Counted from the first letter of the stretch, positions 1 to 7,631 are shown. The stretch is DNA of 16,769 bases from Desulfobacterales bacterium (GCA_029938515.1 JAOZUU010000008.1:1-16769), one strand, 5' to 3'. A program made the numbers and translations. Notes: generated by a model from the letters alone, not told the origin.

Positions 1-74
1 CCCATCCATTTGGGGGCCCGGTAACCGCAGGCCTGGCAGGTAAAAACGGATTTAGCCGGCTTTTTTGCTATCAC
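1..74 (-). CDS. radA: DNA repair protein RadA/Sms, N-terminal fragment (cut by window edge)
   Basis: Translating the minus strand from a GTG at 74 gives 24 codons that run off the window. The peptide contains TCQACGYRAPKWMG, the opening of RadA/Sms: the first CxxC pair of its zinc finger followed by the conserved PKW. RadA is a RecA-like ATPase with a Lon-type domain that helps branch migration and processing of recombination intermediates; neither domain is in view. The GTG start is supported by an AAAGGA ribosome-binding site about 7 bases upstream and by the lack of a nearby in-frame ATG. It is divergent from the lytic transglycosylase gene. The family call is fairly secure despite the short stretch because the motif is distinctive. 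Confidence 0.8.
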   Translation of the reverse strand, partial: MIAKKPAKSVFTCQACGYRAPKWM

Positions 75-407
75 TTCTGGTCCTTTTCGCCCATATTGAT
101 TTTGATTTCCGAAACGTATTTCGTCCGAAGCATAAGACATACCATGCCGGTCGTGGGCAATCAAGAATATCGATTTTATAGAAAAGACAGAGCGAAGCAG
201 TCTTCGCCTTAGGGCTACGCCGCTCAAGAGCGATACCGCAAATCGTCAATATTCAATTTAGTTCCCCGGTAAATCGGGATTTCCATTTCGTTCCAACCGC
301 TTTGCCGGTTTATGAATACAGGTATGGATTGATCCAACCAATGTATGCTATAGGTCTTCAGATAATATTTTTGGTCCGCTGGCGGCGGACTAGAGGGAGC
401 CTCCTAA
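75..407. other. Intergenic region between divergent radA and lytic transglycosylase genes
   Basis: This 333-base stretch has no ORF with recognisable protein character. It must hold the divergent control signals. Visible items are a weak radA promoter candidate and a short perfect inverted repeat, GTCCGC/GCGGAC with a 5-base loop at 374-390, which ends just before the ribosome-binding site AGGGAG (394-399) of the gene at 408. A GAGG (393-396) could also pair weakly with CCTC (400-403) and partly hide that site. The hairpins may tune translation, but nothing here matches a riboswitch class I know. Confidence 0.5.
136..164 (-). promoter_or_regulatory. Possible sigma-70-type promoter for radA
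   Basis: On the minus strand TTGATT (159-164) is followed after 17 bases by TATGTC (136-141). Spacing is ideal, but each box matches only part of the consensus (4/6 and 3/6). It would give a leader of roughly 55 bases before the radA GTG. This is a guess from sequence alone. Confidence 0.25.
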
Positions 408-1301
408 ATGACAGATTTGATGAAGCGATCGACCATCCTCGCGCGATGCGGGGTCATTTGCATGCTGTTTTTTCTGATCGGTCTGTTACCTTTATCCGTG
501 CTGGCCGCCGATGAACCCCCCAGCGGTTCGTTTAATAATCTCCAGAAGATGTTGAAGATGGATGGTTTTGACTCTGAAAAAATCAGCGCCATCTACGATC
601 GACCCGGTGTTCGTTTCGATCATCGCAGTGTCAGCCTGTTTTTCATGCATAGCGAAAGCAAGCTGAATTACGGTCAGTTCGAGACACCAAAATCCGTCAA
701 AAAAGCGAAAAAATATCAGCGGGTCCATGCTGAATCACTGAACCGAACCGAAAAAAGATACGGAGTGGACAAAGAAGTTATTACCGCCATTATCCTGGTG
801 GAGACCCGGTTGGGAAAAATGCTGGGAAAGACCCTGGTGCTCAATACCCTGTCGACCATGGCGGCTTTGGATGATACAAATGCCAGACAACGTTTATGGC
901 GGCTGATTCCGACGGATCGACGCTTGTCCCGGGAGCAATTTGAGCAAAAAGCTGAAAAAAAATCAGGCTGGGCGTATACGGAACTCAAGGCACTGCTTCG
1001 TTACACCTTTGCCGAGGGGATCGATCCGGCCACCATTCGAGGCTCTTACGCCGGCGCCATGGGGATCTGCCAGTTCATGCCGAGCAATATCGATCGGTTG
1101 GCCGCGGACGGAAATGGTGACGGCCGTATCGATCTGTTCAATCACGATGATGCCATCGCCAGTGTCGCCAACTATTTGAAACATTACGGCTGGAAACCCG
1201 GCTTGGATCATAAAAAAGCCTATAAGATCGTCCGGCGTTACAATTACAGCCGGCCCTATGCGGAGACGATCCTCACGGTGGCAGACCTTTTGAAAAGCTG
1301 A
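408..1301 (+). CDS. Lytic murein transglycosylase, MltB/Slt35-like (GH103)
   Basis: This 297-residue enzyme should cleave the MurNAc-GlcNAc bond of peptidoglycan, forming 1,6-anhydro ends, in the periplasm. A signal peptide spans about residues 1-33 with likely cleavage after VLA; there is no lipobox, so it is soluble or only loosely anchored. The catalytic glutamate is E132 in ILVETRLG. The goose-lysozyme-like core continues with GSYAGAMGICQFMPS (212-226) and an EF-hand-like loop, DGNGDGRIDLFN (234-245), matching the calcium site known in Slt35. The C-terminal YNYSRPYAE segment is also typical of the family. The ATG at 408 has AGGGAG 8 bases upstream, so it is preferred to the ATG at 420. 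The next gene starts one base after its stop. The family is certain; the exact paralogue is not. Confidence 0.9.
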   Translation: MTDLMKRSTILARCGVICMLFFLIGLLPLSVLAADEPPSGSFNNLQKMLKMDGFDSEKISAIYDRPGVRFDHRSVSLFFMHSESKLNYGQFETPKSVKKAKKYQRVHAESLNRTEKRYGVDKEVITAIILVETRLGKMLGKTLVLNTLSTMAALDDTNARQRLWRLIPTDRRLSREQFEQKAEKKSGWAYTELKALLRYTFAEGIDPATIRGSYAGAMGICQFMPSNIDRLAADGNGDGRIDLFNHDDAIASVANYLKHYGWKPGLDHKKAYKIVRRYNYSRPYAETILTVADLLKS

Positions 1302-1302
1302 C

Positions 1303-1521
1303 ATGGATCTATACACCATCCAAGTGATTCTTTTATTGAGTATCCCGTTTTTTCTGGGAACCATCTGGGCCATGGTGAATGCGGCGCAAAAGGAATTCAG
1401 CTCCGTGGCGATTAAAATCACCTGGATCCTGGTAGCGGGCATTCCGTTTGTCGGATTCATCATCTACCTGCTCTTTGGATTCAGACAGGGGAAACGACCG
1501 GACGTCGAAAATACCGATTGA
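1303..1521 (+). CDS. Small two-helix membrane protein, PLDc_N (phospholipase D nuclease N-terminal-like) family
   Basis: This 72-residue protein has two hydrophobic segments, about residues 5-25 and 39-59, joined by a short polar loop, then a charged tail (GFRQGKRPDVE). The layout, with a tryptophan starting helix 2 and the IPFVGFIIYLLFG ending, fits the short membrane domain named for the N-terminus of cardiolipin-synthase-like phospholipase D proteins. No HKD catalytic domain follows, so it is not itself a phospholipase. It begins one base after the transglycosylase stop with no strong ribosome-binding site, so it is probably translationally coupled. Its TGA stop lies inside the -35 box of the tRNA promoter. 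Its role is unknown; context suggests the inner membrane and envelope work. Confidence 0.75.
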   Translation: MDLYTIQVILLLSIPFFLGTIWAMVNAAQKEFSSVAIKITWILVAGIPFVGFIIYLLFGFRQGKRPDVENTD

Positions 1522-1546
1522 CAAAAATTTTTCGTTTTTATATTCA
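1518..1546 (+). promoter_or_regulatory. Promoter of tRNA-Glu
   Basis: A perfect -35 box TTGACA (1518-1523) is followed after exactly 17 bases by TATTCA (1541-1546). A GC-rich stretch, AGCGCC, follows the -10 box; such discriminators are typical of stringently controlled stable-RNA promoters. Transcription would start near 1553, about 10 bases before the mature tRNA. The -35 box overlaps the TGA stop of the preceding gene. Confidence 0.65.
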
Positions 1547-1562
1547 AGCGCCAGCCTTTACT

Positions 1563-1638
1563 GGTCCCATCGTCTAGCGGTCTAGGACGCCGGCCTCTCA
1601 CGCCGGTAACACGGGTTCGATCCCCGTTGGGACTACCA
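1563..1638 (+). tRNA. tRNA-Glu (anticodon CTC)
   Basis: The sequence folds as a full cloverleaf. The acceptor stem pairs 1563-1569 with 1628-1634 (one G-U at the end), the discriminator is A1635, and CCA is encoded at 1636-1638. The anticodon stem CCGGC/GCCGG closes a seven-base loop CTCTCAC with anticodon CTC, reading GAG. The T arm is ACGGG, TTCGATC, CCCGT. The ATCGTCTAG stretch of the D arm is characteristic of bacterial tRNA-Glu. It stands alone between its own promoter and terminator. Confidence 0.96.
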
Positions 1639-1649
1639 TAAATTATAAC

Positions 1650-1686
1650 AAGGGGTTACGGTTAAACCGTAGCTCCTTTTTATTTT
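1650..1686 (+). terminator. Rho-independent terminator after tRNA-Glu, possibly bidirectional
   Basis: Bases 1650-1662 pair with 1666-1678 across a three-base loop (TAA), giving a 13-bp stem with two G-U wobbles, followed by TTTATTTT. On the opposite strand the stem is followed by TTGTTATAATTT, so it may also stop the convergent minus-strand operon ending at 1764. Confidence 0.8.
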
Positions 1687-1763
1687 GTAATAATTCAATA
1701 TCCAAATCTATACCCAACAAAAAATTATCAGCTTTTGGAATATTAAATAGATTGAACCAGATT

Positions 1764-2657
1764 TTATGTATTCGGCTTGTTTTTAACCAGGGTAGCGATT
1801 ATCTGGGGAATGTATTCATCTGCTTTGCTTTTATGGAAAGTGCATGATGCCGCGCCCGGATGGCCGCCACCCTCGAATTGGGTGAGCATGTGGCCCAGAT
1901 TAACATGGCAATTCCGGTTGAAAATGCTGTGTCCCACATTGACAATTATATTTTCACCGGTTTGATCATCATGGCGAATCCGGACACTGACCACGGCTTC
2001 CGAAAACAAGACGTAAACCAGAAATCGATTACCGTCCGGGGCCGGCGATAAGGGGCGAAAATCAGTTACCGAAACATGCTTTTCCAATCGCGTGTGCGCT
2101 ATCAATAACTGTCTGTAAAGACGATTATCTTCCACTACCCGGCGGCAGCGGCGTTTCACTTCGGGATCGGCAATGACACCATCGATATTCGTTGTCCGAA
2201 AAAGGTCCACCAATCGGTTCCAGTAAGGTTCATCGGCGGTAATTCGACCGTTGATGGTCATGGATAGCAGAATGTAAACATCATTTTCGGGGCTGTTGAC
2301 TTCATTTTCAGTCAGGTTGGCGGAATCTATCTTATCAGTCATTTCAACCAGTTCGGTGTAGTCCCGGTTAAATTTCCCATTATAATAATTGAATACGACA
2401 CCGGCCGCCGATGGGGCAATACTAAATGCGCCCTTAAAAGGCTGCTGAAGTCGATTGGAAAAATGATGATCAAACCACAAGGCGCAGTTTTTTTGAAATG
2501 GAAGGTTGGCGATAATATCATCTCTATAAATCGGTACCCGACCTTTTTGAATATTGCTGGGCTGGACCCATTTAATCGGTTCGGTGATATTTTCCACTTG
2601 ATGAAGCAGGACGGCGCAGACAACGCCGTCGAAGTCAGGTCGCGTTACGATTCGCAT
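1764..2657 (-). CDS. DHH-family phosphoesterase
   Basis: This 297-residue protein has the DHH superfamily layout. The N-terminal metal site is RPDFDGVVCAVLL (6-18, with D8 and D10). The DHH signature (63-65) lies in WFDHHFSN, and a DHHA1-type C-terminus carries GGGHPGAA (263-270), the substrate-binding glycine-rich loop. Family members hydrolyse phosphoester or phosphoanhydride bonds with manganese; substrates include polyphosphate, pAp, nanoRNA and cyclic dinucleotides. The sequence does not choose between them. There is no signal peptide or membrane segment, so it should be cytoplasmic. AAGGGAA lies about 9 bases before the ATG. It is the last gene of a minus-strand run, 42 bases after the SUMF1-like gene. 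Confidence 0.85.
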   Translation of the reverse strand: MRIVTRPDFDGVVCAVLLHQVENITEPIKWVQPSNIQKGRVPIYRDDIIANLPFQKNCALWFDHHFSNRLQQPFKGAFSIAPSAAGVVFNYYNGKFNRDYTELVEMTDKIDSANLTENEVNSPENDVYILLSMTINGRITADEPYWNRLVDLFRTTNIDGVIADPEVKRRCRRVVEDNRLYRQLLIAHTRLEKHVSVTDFRPLSPAPDGNRFLVYVLFSEAVVSVRIRHDDQTGENIIVNVGHSIFNRNCHVNLGHMLTQFEGGGHPGAASCTFHKSKADEYIPQIIATLVKNKPNT

Positions 2658-2699
2658 GAAGAGTTTCCCTTTTTTGCTGTCGGTTTATCGCCGCGGATG

Positions 2700-3626
2700 T
2701 CAATGGTCAGGGGATATCACCAGCCGAAATCCCACATTATAATTTCCTATTTCAGCGGGCAAGTATAATCGGTTGGCCGAACGGGCTTCCAGCGCCGGGT
2801 AATACCAACTCCCCCCCCGGGCGATCCGAAATGAGCCCTTGGTCCGTCCGGAAGGATCGATACTGATTTTAGTCGGATACGGACCGGCGTAATCGAAGCA
2901 CCATTCCCAGACGTTTCCATGGACGTCGTATAATCCAAAAGCATTGGCTTTTTTCCGGGCTACCGGATGCGGCTGTCCACCGGCATTGTTTTTATACCAG
3001 GCATATTCATTCAGGTTCCAGATGTCACCACCGAAATAAAACCATCCCCGGCTACCTGCCCGGCAGGCGTATTCCCATTCGGCTTCAGTGGGAAGCCGGT
3101 AACGCAAGCGGCCAAGCGACTCGTCTTTAACATCGCTGGTTTGGTTTTTTTGGCTTTTGACAGGCTGGTTTCCGGCTGATCGATCAATTTTCACTTTTTT
3201 TCGTTTGTTGAGTGTTTTGATAAACCGGTTGACTTCCGTCCAGGCAACATTTTCCACCGGGCAGTCAGGGGCACAATCGCTGAAAGCGGACGGGTTATCT
3301 CCCATGACAGCGGTCCACTGCTTTTGCGTGACTTCAGTGGTCATGATGTAAAATCCCTGAGTAAGGACGACCAGGTGCCGGTGTTCGTTTGATTGTCGCC
3401 CGGATTCGTCTGGTGGACTTCCCATCAGAAACTCGCCCGGCGGGATATAGACAAATACCATGCCATATTCGTTGGTGATTGGTGTGGGTCGATTATCACT
3501 GGAAACAGTATCACCCTCATTTGTTTCGATGTTGGAAGTGATGTCGGTGGGACCCGCCGGGGAAAAAAAAGGCAGGCCCAATAAATAAAATCCGACAATG
3601 GCAATAAATCGTAAAAAACGTATCAT
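2700..3626 (-). CDS. Secreted SUMF1/FGE-domain protein lacking the catalytic cysteines
   Basis: This 308-residue protein starts with a hydrophobic signal segment (about 1-24), then a linker and a formylglycine-generating-enzyme-type domain. Landmarks are YIPPGEFLMGSPPDE, TEVTQKQWTAVMG, RLPTEAEWEYACRAG, NAFGLYDVHGNVWEWC, RGGSWYY and the final VGFRLV. In true formylglycine-generating enzymes the RGGS motif is followed by two copper-binding cysteines. Here the equivalent stretch reads RGGSWYYPALEARSANR with no cysteine, so sulfatase activation is unlikely. A polar insert of about 25 residues (around NQPVKSQKNQTSDVKDES) interrupts the domain before RLPTEAEW. It is more likely a binding or structural SUMF1-like protein in the periplasm. 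It sits 58 bases after the carbonic anhydrase gene and 42 bases before the DHH gene, probably in the same operon. Confidence 0.85.
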   Translation of the reverse strand: MIRFLRFIAIVGFYLLGLPFFSPAGPTDITSNIETNEGDTVSSDNRPTPITNEYGMVFVYIPPGEFLMGSPPDESGRQSNEHRHLVVLTQGFYIMTTEVTQKQWTAVMGDNPSAFSDCAPDCPVENVAWTEVNRFIKTLNKRKKVKIDRSAGNQPVKSQKNQTSDVKDESLGRLRYRLPTEAEWEYACRAGSRGWFYFGGDIWNLNEYAWYKNNAGGQPHPVARKKANAFGLYDVHGNVWEWCFDYAGPYPTKISIDPSGRTKGSFRIARGGSWYYPALEARSANRLYLPAEIGNYNVGFRLVISPDH

Positions 3627-3684
3627 GTTTAAAATAAAAGTCCTTCTTCTTGACGATTTAATAAATTTCGTAAATTGGCGAGGA

Positions 3685-4209
3685 TTAGATGTCCGGGAGT
3701 ACTTCGTTGCTTTGATACCCCTGGCTTAACCGCAGGTAACTTCTCACCGGTTCCTGAAGGATCTCGCGAATATCAGGGGAGAGTTCCCGCTTGGGCACGG
3801 CGGGTGATCCGGCCACCAGTTGATTCGGGCCCACGGTCTGGCGTTCCCGCACCACGGAACCGGCGGCCACGACCGTGCCGGTTTTAATATGGGCATCGTT
3901 TAATACCACGGCCCCGATCCCGATCAGGCAAAGATTTTCCACGGTACATCCATGCACAATTGCGTTGTGCCCGATAGTGACATCATCCCCGATCAGTACC
4001 GGTTTATCCAGATCGGTATGGACCGTACAGTTGTCCTGAATATTGGTATTTCGCCCTACCCGGATGGGCGCTTCATCTCCCCGGAGCACGGCACCGTACC
4101 AGATACTGACGCCGTCTTTCAGCTCCACATCACCGATAATGACCGCCGTCGGCGCAATATAAACATTTTGCCCGATTCGGGGTACTTTTTCCTGATACTT
4201 GATAATCAT
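3685..4209 (-). CDS. Gamma carbonic anhydrase-like hexapeptide-repeat protein (YrdA/PaaY type)
   Basis: This 174-residue protein is a left-handed beta-helix made of hexapeptide repeats. The three histidines that bind the metal in gamma carbonic anhydrases are present: H64 in CTVHTD, and H81 and H86 in IGHNAIVHGC. The segment GRNTNIQDN and the AGSPAVPKREL tail are typical of the short YrdA/PaaY branch, which lacks the acidic loop of the methanogen enzyme Cam. It may interconvert carbon dioxide and bicarbonate in the cytoplasm, though some members of this branch have weak activity or act in CoA metabolism. Its ATG overlaps the upstream TGA (ATGA), and AAAGGA precedes it by about 7 bases, so the two genes are co-translated. 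Confidence 0.88.
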   Translation of the reverse strand: MIIKYQEKVPRIGQNVYIAPTAVIIGDVELKDGVSIWYGAVLRGDEAPIRVGRNTNIQDNCTVHTDLDKPVLIGDDVTIGHNAIVHGCTVENLCLIGIGAVVLNDAHIKTGTVVAAGSVVRERQTVGPNQLVAGSPAVPKRELSPDIREILQEPVRSYLRLSQGYQSNEVLPDI

Positions 4210-4964
4210 ACTTTTTCCTTTAAGTTTAACTTAAACCGCCAGGCGCAAAACCACTCCGACGGATGGTCATCCGGTGGGCAGCCGATACACTCGGTCTCGA
4301 TTCGCGGGTCGATGCTGCGGGCAAAATAGGTATATTCCACCAGCCCTCCGGATTTACATGGATAATCATCCAACCCTTTCCGTTTTCGGGCTATTTGCAC
4401 CCGGCAGGCATTCATTTGAAATACAAACTGATCCGGGCCTTCGTCGACAAAGGATTGTTCGTTGATCCGGGCGTAAATACGGAAATTCAGCGCCTGTTTC
4501 AATCCATCCAGACCAGCATTTTCCGGTAAATTTAAAAATTGCTTAATGGACCAGGCTTCAAAAGGTGAAAAATGTCCCCAGCAGGTGTCATTGCACCGCT
4601 TGGCATCGTTCATGCCGTGGCTGAACTCCACCGCCTGAAACCAAACCCCGTCATTTGCCAGCCAGTTGACAGCCACGGTATCCATTAATTCCAGCAGCTC
4701 TTTGCGGGGCATGTCCAGCAATGCCGCCGGCAATCCATCTCGAACTTCGAATCCGAATATTTTTCCGAGGCGGTTCATTTGGATACCGGCGGATCGTTTG
4801 GAGGCGGATTTAAATACCTCCATGGATTTTTCCGGTCCCAACTGGTGACGGACCTCGTTAAACCAGAAGGCATAATGAGCAATGATCCGGTGGAACATAT
4901 CCGCCACCAATTCCGCCGTTTTTTCCTGGTCCAGATCCTCGATTTTCATGGGTTTTTCGATCAT
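4206..4964 (-). CDS. Cysteine-rich cytosolic protein, DUF6125-like
   Basis: This protein of 252 residues is soluble with no signal peptide. It recalls a family common in sulfate reducers that I know as DUF6125, sometimes labelled cytosolic protein. Features are FHRIIAHYAFWFNEV (24-38), a conserved tryptophan-rich centre (NWLANDGVWFQAVE), and seven cysteines: C124 and C128 in CNDTC, C187, C203, C226 and C229 in CIGC, and C240. They suggest metal or Fe-S binding or a thiol active site, as proposed for the related thiazoline-carboxylate hydrolase group; that link is tentative. The reading frame stays open to a TTG at 5000, but the ATG at 4964 has an excellent GAGG ribosome-binding site 8 bases upstream and is chosen. 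Its stop overlaps the start of the carbonic anhydrase gene. Confidence 0.6.
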   Translation of the reverse strand: MIEKPMKIEDLDQEKTAELVADMFHRIIAHYAFWFNEVRHQLGPEKSMEVFKSASKRSAGIQMNRLGKIFGFEVRDGLPAALLDMPRKELLELMDTVAVNWLANDGVWFQAVEFSHGMNDAKRCNDTCWGHFSPFEAWSIKQFLNLPENAGLDGLKQALNFRIYARINEQSFVDEGPDQFVFQMNACRVQIARKRKGLDDYPCKSGGLVEYTYFARSIDPRIETECIGCPPDDHPSEWFCAWRFKLNLKEKV

Positions 4965-5170
4965 CGGTTTTTCCTCTATCTCGATTATTTCAATATTCAA
5001 GTACTTTTTACGAGTTCATCATAAGTTGATTCAAAATAATATAAATACCTTACAAAGGGGCTTGAACGCAAGGTGTTTTAAAAGAATGAGTTGGTTATGG
5101 TGATAAATAAAATTGGAAGGATTCTTCGTATCATGATATGTGAGAAAATAAAAATTTGCGAGGTTATCCC
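4965..5170. promoter_or_regulatory. AT-rich divergent intergenic region
   Basis: This 206-base AT-rich stretch separates two divergent genes and should carry both promoters. On the minus strand TTGCGT, an 18-base gap and TATTTA form a weak candidate. I found no convincing pair on the plus strand. There is no clear palindrome or RNA structure. Confidence 0.35.
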
Positions 5171-6907
5171 ATGCGTTTAAAGCATCTTTTCTTATTTATT
5201 TGTATTGGTTTCATTGTTTTTGCGAGCGCTTGTTCCGACAAAAAGAAAGAGGGTGACGAAGTTGCCCGAAAGGCGGCCGCCGAGGATATTTTCAATTACG
5301 TCCCGGCCCATAGTCCATACGTCATAGGAAATGTAACGTCGCTGCCGGAACCGTATTTAAAAAAGATGATTGCGACGTGGCAAAAAATTCTGCCTTTTCA
5401 GATCAAACAACTGGAAACGATGACAGCGCCGACCCAAGAAACGTCTAAAAAGCAATCCGAAAAAATACTTATTAATTTTGCAAAAGCGGCCTTGACGGAA
5501 ATGGAGGCCATTAAAACCCCCGAGGATATTTTGTCACAATGGGGGATCTCCCCAAGGGCCACCGGTGTGATCTATGGTCTGGGGCTGCTGCCGGCCATCC
5601 GTGTTCAAATTGCGGAAAAACAAAAGGTCGAACAATTGCTGACACGCCTCGAAGAAAAAAGCGGTCAAAAAATGGTATCCGCAGATTTTAACGGCCATTC
5701 TTACCGCTACATCGAAATCAGGGATAAGGTCCATTTAAAAGCGATATTGTCCGTAACGGATAATTTCCTCATTGTCGGTCTGGTCCCCGGAGAACAAGCC
5801 GGTTTTGATATATTTTTGCCGCTTCTTTTGGGCCGGAATAAACCTGAGGCCTCCCTGAGCCGATCGGATTTCACCGAAAAGTTAAGTCAATACAATTATC
5901 CCGGTTATGGCGACGGCTATTTCGATATCCAGAGAATTGCGGCCATCCTGCGCGGCGAAGGCGAAGGACTCGATTTCGTATCGTTCAAGGCCCTGGTACC
6001 GGAACCGGATTTTAAATTGCAAATCGGCTGCAATACCGAATTTAATCATGCCCTGTTTGAGAATATCCCGCGAATGGTCTTCGGCTTCAAAGCGTTGACG
6101 GAAAACGCACTTGATATGGAGATGGTGCTTGAACTCAGCACCGGCCTGATTGACATTTTCAAAAAACTGCCCCAACCCATACCCGACATTGCCTCGCAGT
6201 CCGATCCCATGTTTGCCTTGGGTATCGGAGCCAATATCCCTGAGCTGCGCATGTCCATCCAACGTTTCATGCAATTTATCATTGAAAACAACCAGGATTG
6301 TCCGGACATGGATACCGCCCGGCTGAAAGATGCCATGCCCAAGTTGAACATGGCGTTGAGTCCCATGATCAGCGGCTTACATTCCCTCATTATCTCGCTG
6401 GATCATATAGAAACGGGCAAAAACGGCAGACCCGTCATGGATACCGCGCGTGCCTGTATCGCCGCGGATATGAATGATCCCCAGGGGCTTGTGGCCATGG
6501 GCGGTGCATTGATTCCTGCTTTAGCGAATCTGAATATCAGGACCGATGGAACACCGGTAGCCGTTCCCCTGGAAGGATTACCGGTTAAATTCCCTGGACT
6601 GTTTGTAGCGATCAAGAACAACCGTCTTGCCCTGGCAGTGGGAGCAACGGCCGACCAGCGGGCCGAACAAGCCGTTACCGGTGAAGGGATTGCGGACATG
6701 CCGCTTTTCTGGATGGAATATCAAGCCAGGGCCTGGGAGCAGCTGATAAAATCAGGGTTATCCGCCACTGGAAAAATGAAAAAGAGCGATCAGGAAATGG
6801 TACTCGAGGCCTTTGAGCAATACAAAGATATGTTTAAAAGTATTACAATCGCGCTTTATGTCACCGATAACGGTTTGTCCTTCCGGGAATTGGTGGTTTT
6901 GAATTAG
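5171..6907 (+). CDS. Large lipoprotein of unknown function
   Basis: This is a predicted lipoprotein of 578 residues. A short signal segment (MRLKHLFLFICIGFIVFASA) ends in a lipobox ASAC with C21 as the lipidated residue. Serine at +2 suggests outer-membrane sorting by the E. coli rule. The mature part opens with a charged linker, then a YVPAHSPYV string (43-51) that recalls unnamed lipoproteins of other Proteobacteria. It then shows mixed alpha/beta sequence with two similar-looking halves of the type GLLPAIRVQIAEKQKVEQLLTRLE. I recognise no catalytic motif. The frame is open from a TTG at 5156, but the ATG at 5171 has GAGGT about 6 bases upstream and gives a normal signal peptide. The next gene begins 71 bases downstream. 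Confidence 0.75.
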   Translation: MRLKHLFLFICIGFIVFASACSDKKKEGDEVARKAAAEDIFNYVPAHSPYVIGNVTSLPEPYLKKMIATWQKILPFQIKQLETMTAPTQETSKKQSEKILINFAKAALTEMEAIKTPEDILSQWGISPRATGVIYGLGLLPAIRVQIAEKQKVEQLLTRLEEKSGQKMVSADFNGHSYRYIEIRDKVHLKAILSVTDNFLIVGLVPGEQAGFDIFLPLLLGRNKPEASLSRSDFTEKLSQYNYPGYGDGYFDIQRIAAILRGEGEGLDFVSFKALVPEPDFKLQIGCNTEFNHALFENIPRMVFGFKALTENALDMEMVLELSTGLIDIFKKLPQPIPDIASQSDPMFALGIGANIPELRMSIQRFMQFIIENNQDCPDMDTARLKDAMPKLNMALSPMISGLHSLIISLDHIETGKNGRPVMDTARACIAADMNDPQGLVAMGGALIPALANLNIRTDGTPVAVPLEGLPVKFPGLFVAIKNNRLALAVGATADQRAEQAVTGEGIADMPLFWMEYQARAWEQLIKSGLSATGKMKKSDQEMVLEAFEQYKDMFKSITIALYVTDNGLSFRELVVLN

Positions 6908-6978
6908 AAGACAAGATTGCAAATTCGGATAATTCTTGAACCTGTCGACTCCAAGCTTTGATAAAAAAAGGAGATCGT

Positions 6979-7631
6979 ATGAATTCAAAATCGATTCTGA
7001 AAGACCGGCTGGATAGTGAACCCCTTATCTGCGCTGAAGGATACCTTTTTGAACTTGAACGACGGGATTATTTGCAGGCCGGCGCCTTCGTGCCGGAGGT
7101 CGTTCTGGAACATCCTGAAGTGGTGTCGCAACTGCACCGTGAATTTTTGCGTGCCGGCTCGGATATCATGGTTGCCTTTACCTATTATGCCCATCGTGAG
7201 AAACTACGTGTTATCGGCAGGACACCATGCTTCCCCTGGTGAAAGAGATCCGCAAGTCGGTGAACTGCCATCTGGCGGCGGTACCCGTTCCTTACCGCAC
7301 CACCCCGTCGCACCCGACCTTTCAATCGCTTGAGGATCCGGGCTGCGATTGCATTCCTCACAACCGACCCTTTCCCGTGGCACTCGATCCGTTCACCTGC
7401 AACCGATACGAAATGGCCGAGTTCGCCAAAGAAGCCCTTGCCGCCGATATCCGCTTCATCGGGGTCTGCCGTGGCGCCGGGCCGCATCATATCCGCTCCA
7501 TTGCGGAGGCCCTGGGACGGAAACCCGCAGCCGGTAAATACTCGCCAGATATGTCCAAGCATTATGCCCTTGGTACCGGCGGACGAACGAAAAACGATAA
7601 TCTTGAATTTGCTCAACAGGAAAAGCTTTAG
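6979..7631 (+). pseudogene. Betaine--homocysteine S-methyltransferase relic with internal deletion
   Basis: The first 80 or so codons from the ATG at 6979 (AAGGAG 5 bases upstream) match the N-terminus of the zinc-dependent homocysteine methyltransferase family, ending at [16 protein letters not shown]. At about 7219-7225 the frame changes and the next stop is at 7240. A second frame then encodes the C-terminal part, from [10 protein letters not shown] through PVPYRTT, LDPFTCNRYE and GAGPHHIR to MSKHYALG, ending at 7631. By comparison with human BHMT from memory, roughly 110-120 residues of the barrel are missing, including the segment with the first zinc cysteine. The usual C-C zinc pair before GAGPHH is now C-R. 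The protein cannot bind zinc or fold as a complete barrel. The clean start signal and intact ends suggest recent decay. Confidence 0.85.

Noticed and set aside
52..249. 65-codon minus-strand frame near the left edge
   Set aside because: It overlaps the radA start in another frame, has no family resemblance and lies where control signals are expected.
963..1463. 166-codon minus-strand frame opposite the transglycosylase
   Set aside because: It is antisense to a gene with clear catalytic motifs and has no recognisable protein features.
1563..1638. tRNA-Glu as an integration site for a mobile element
   Set aside because: No integrase gene and no second copy of the tRNA 3' end were seen in the window; a terminator follows directly.
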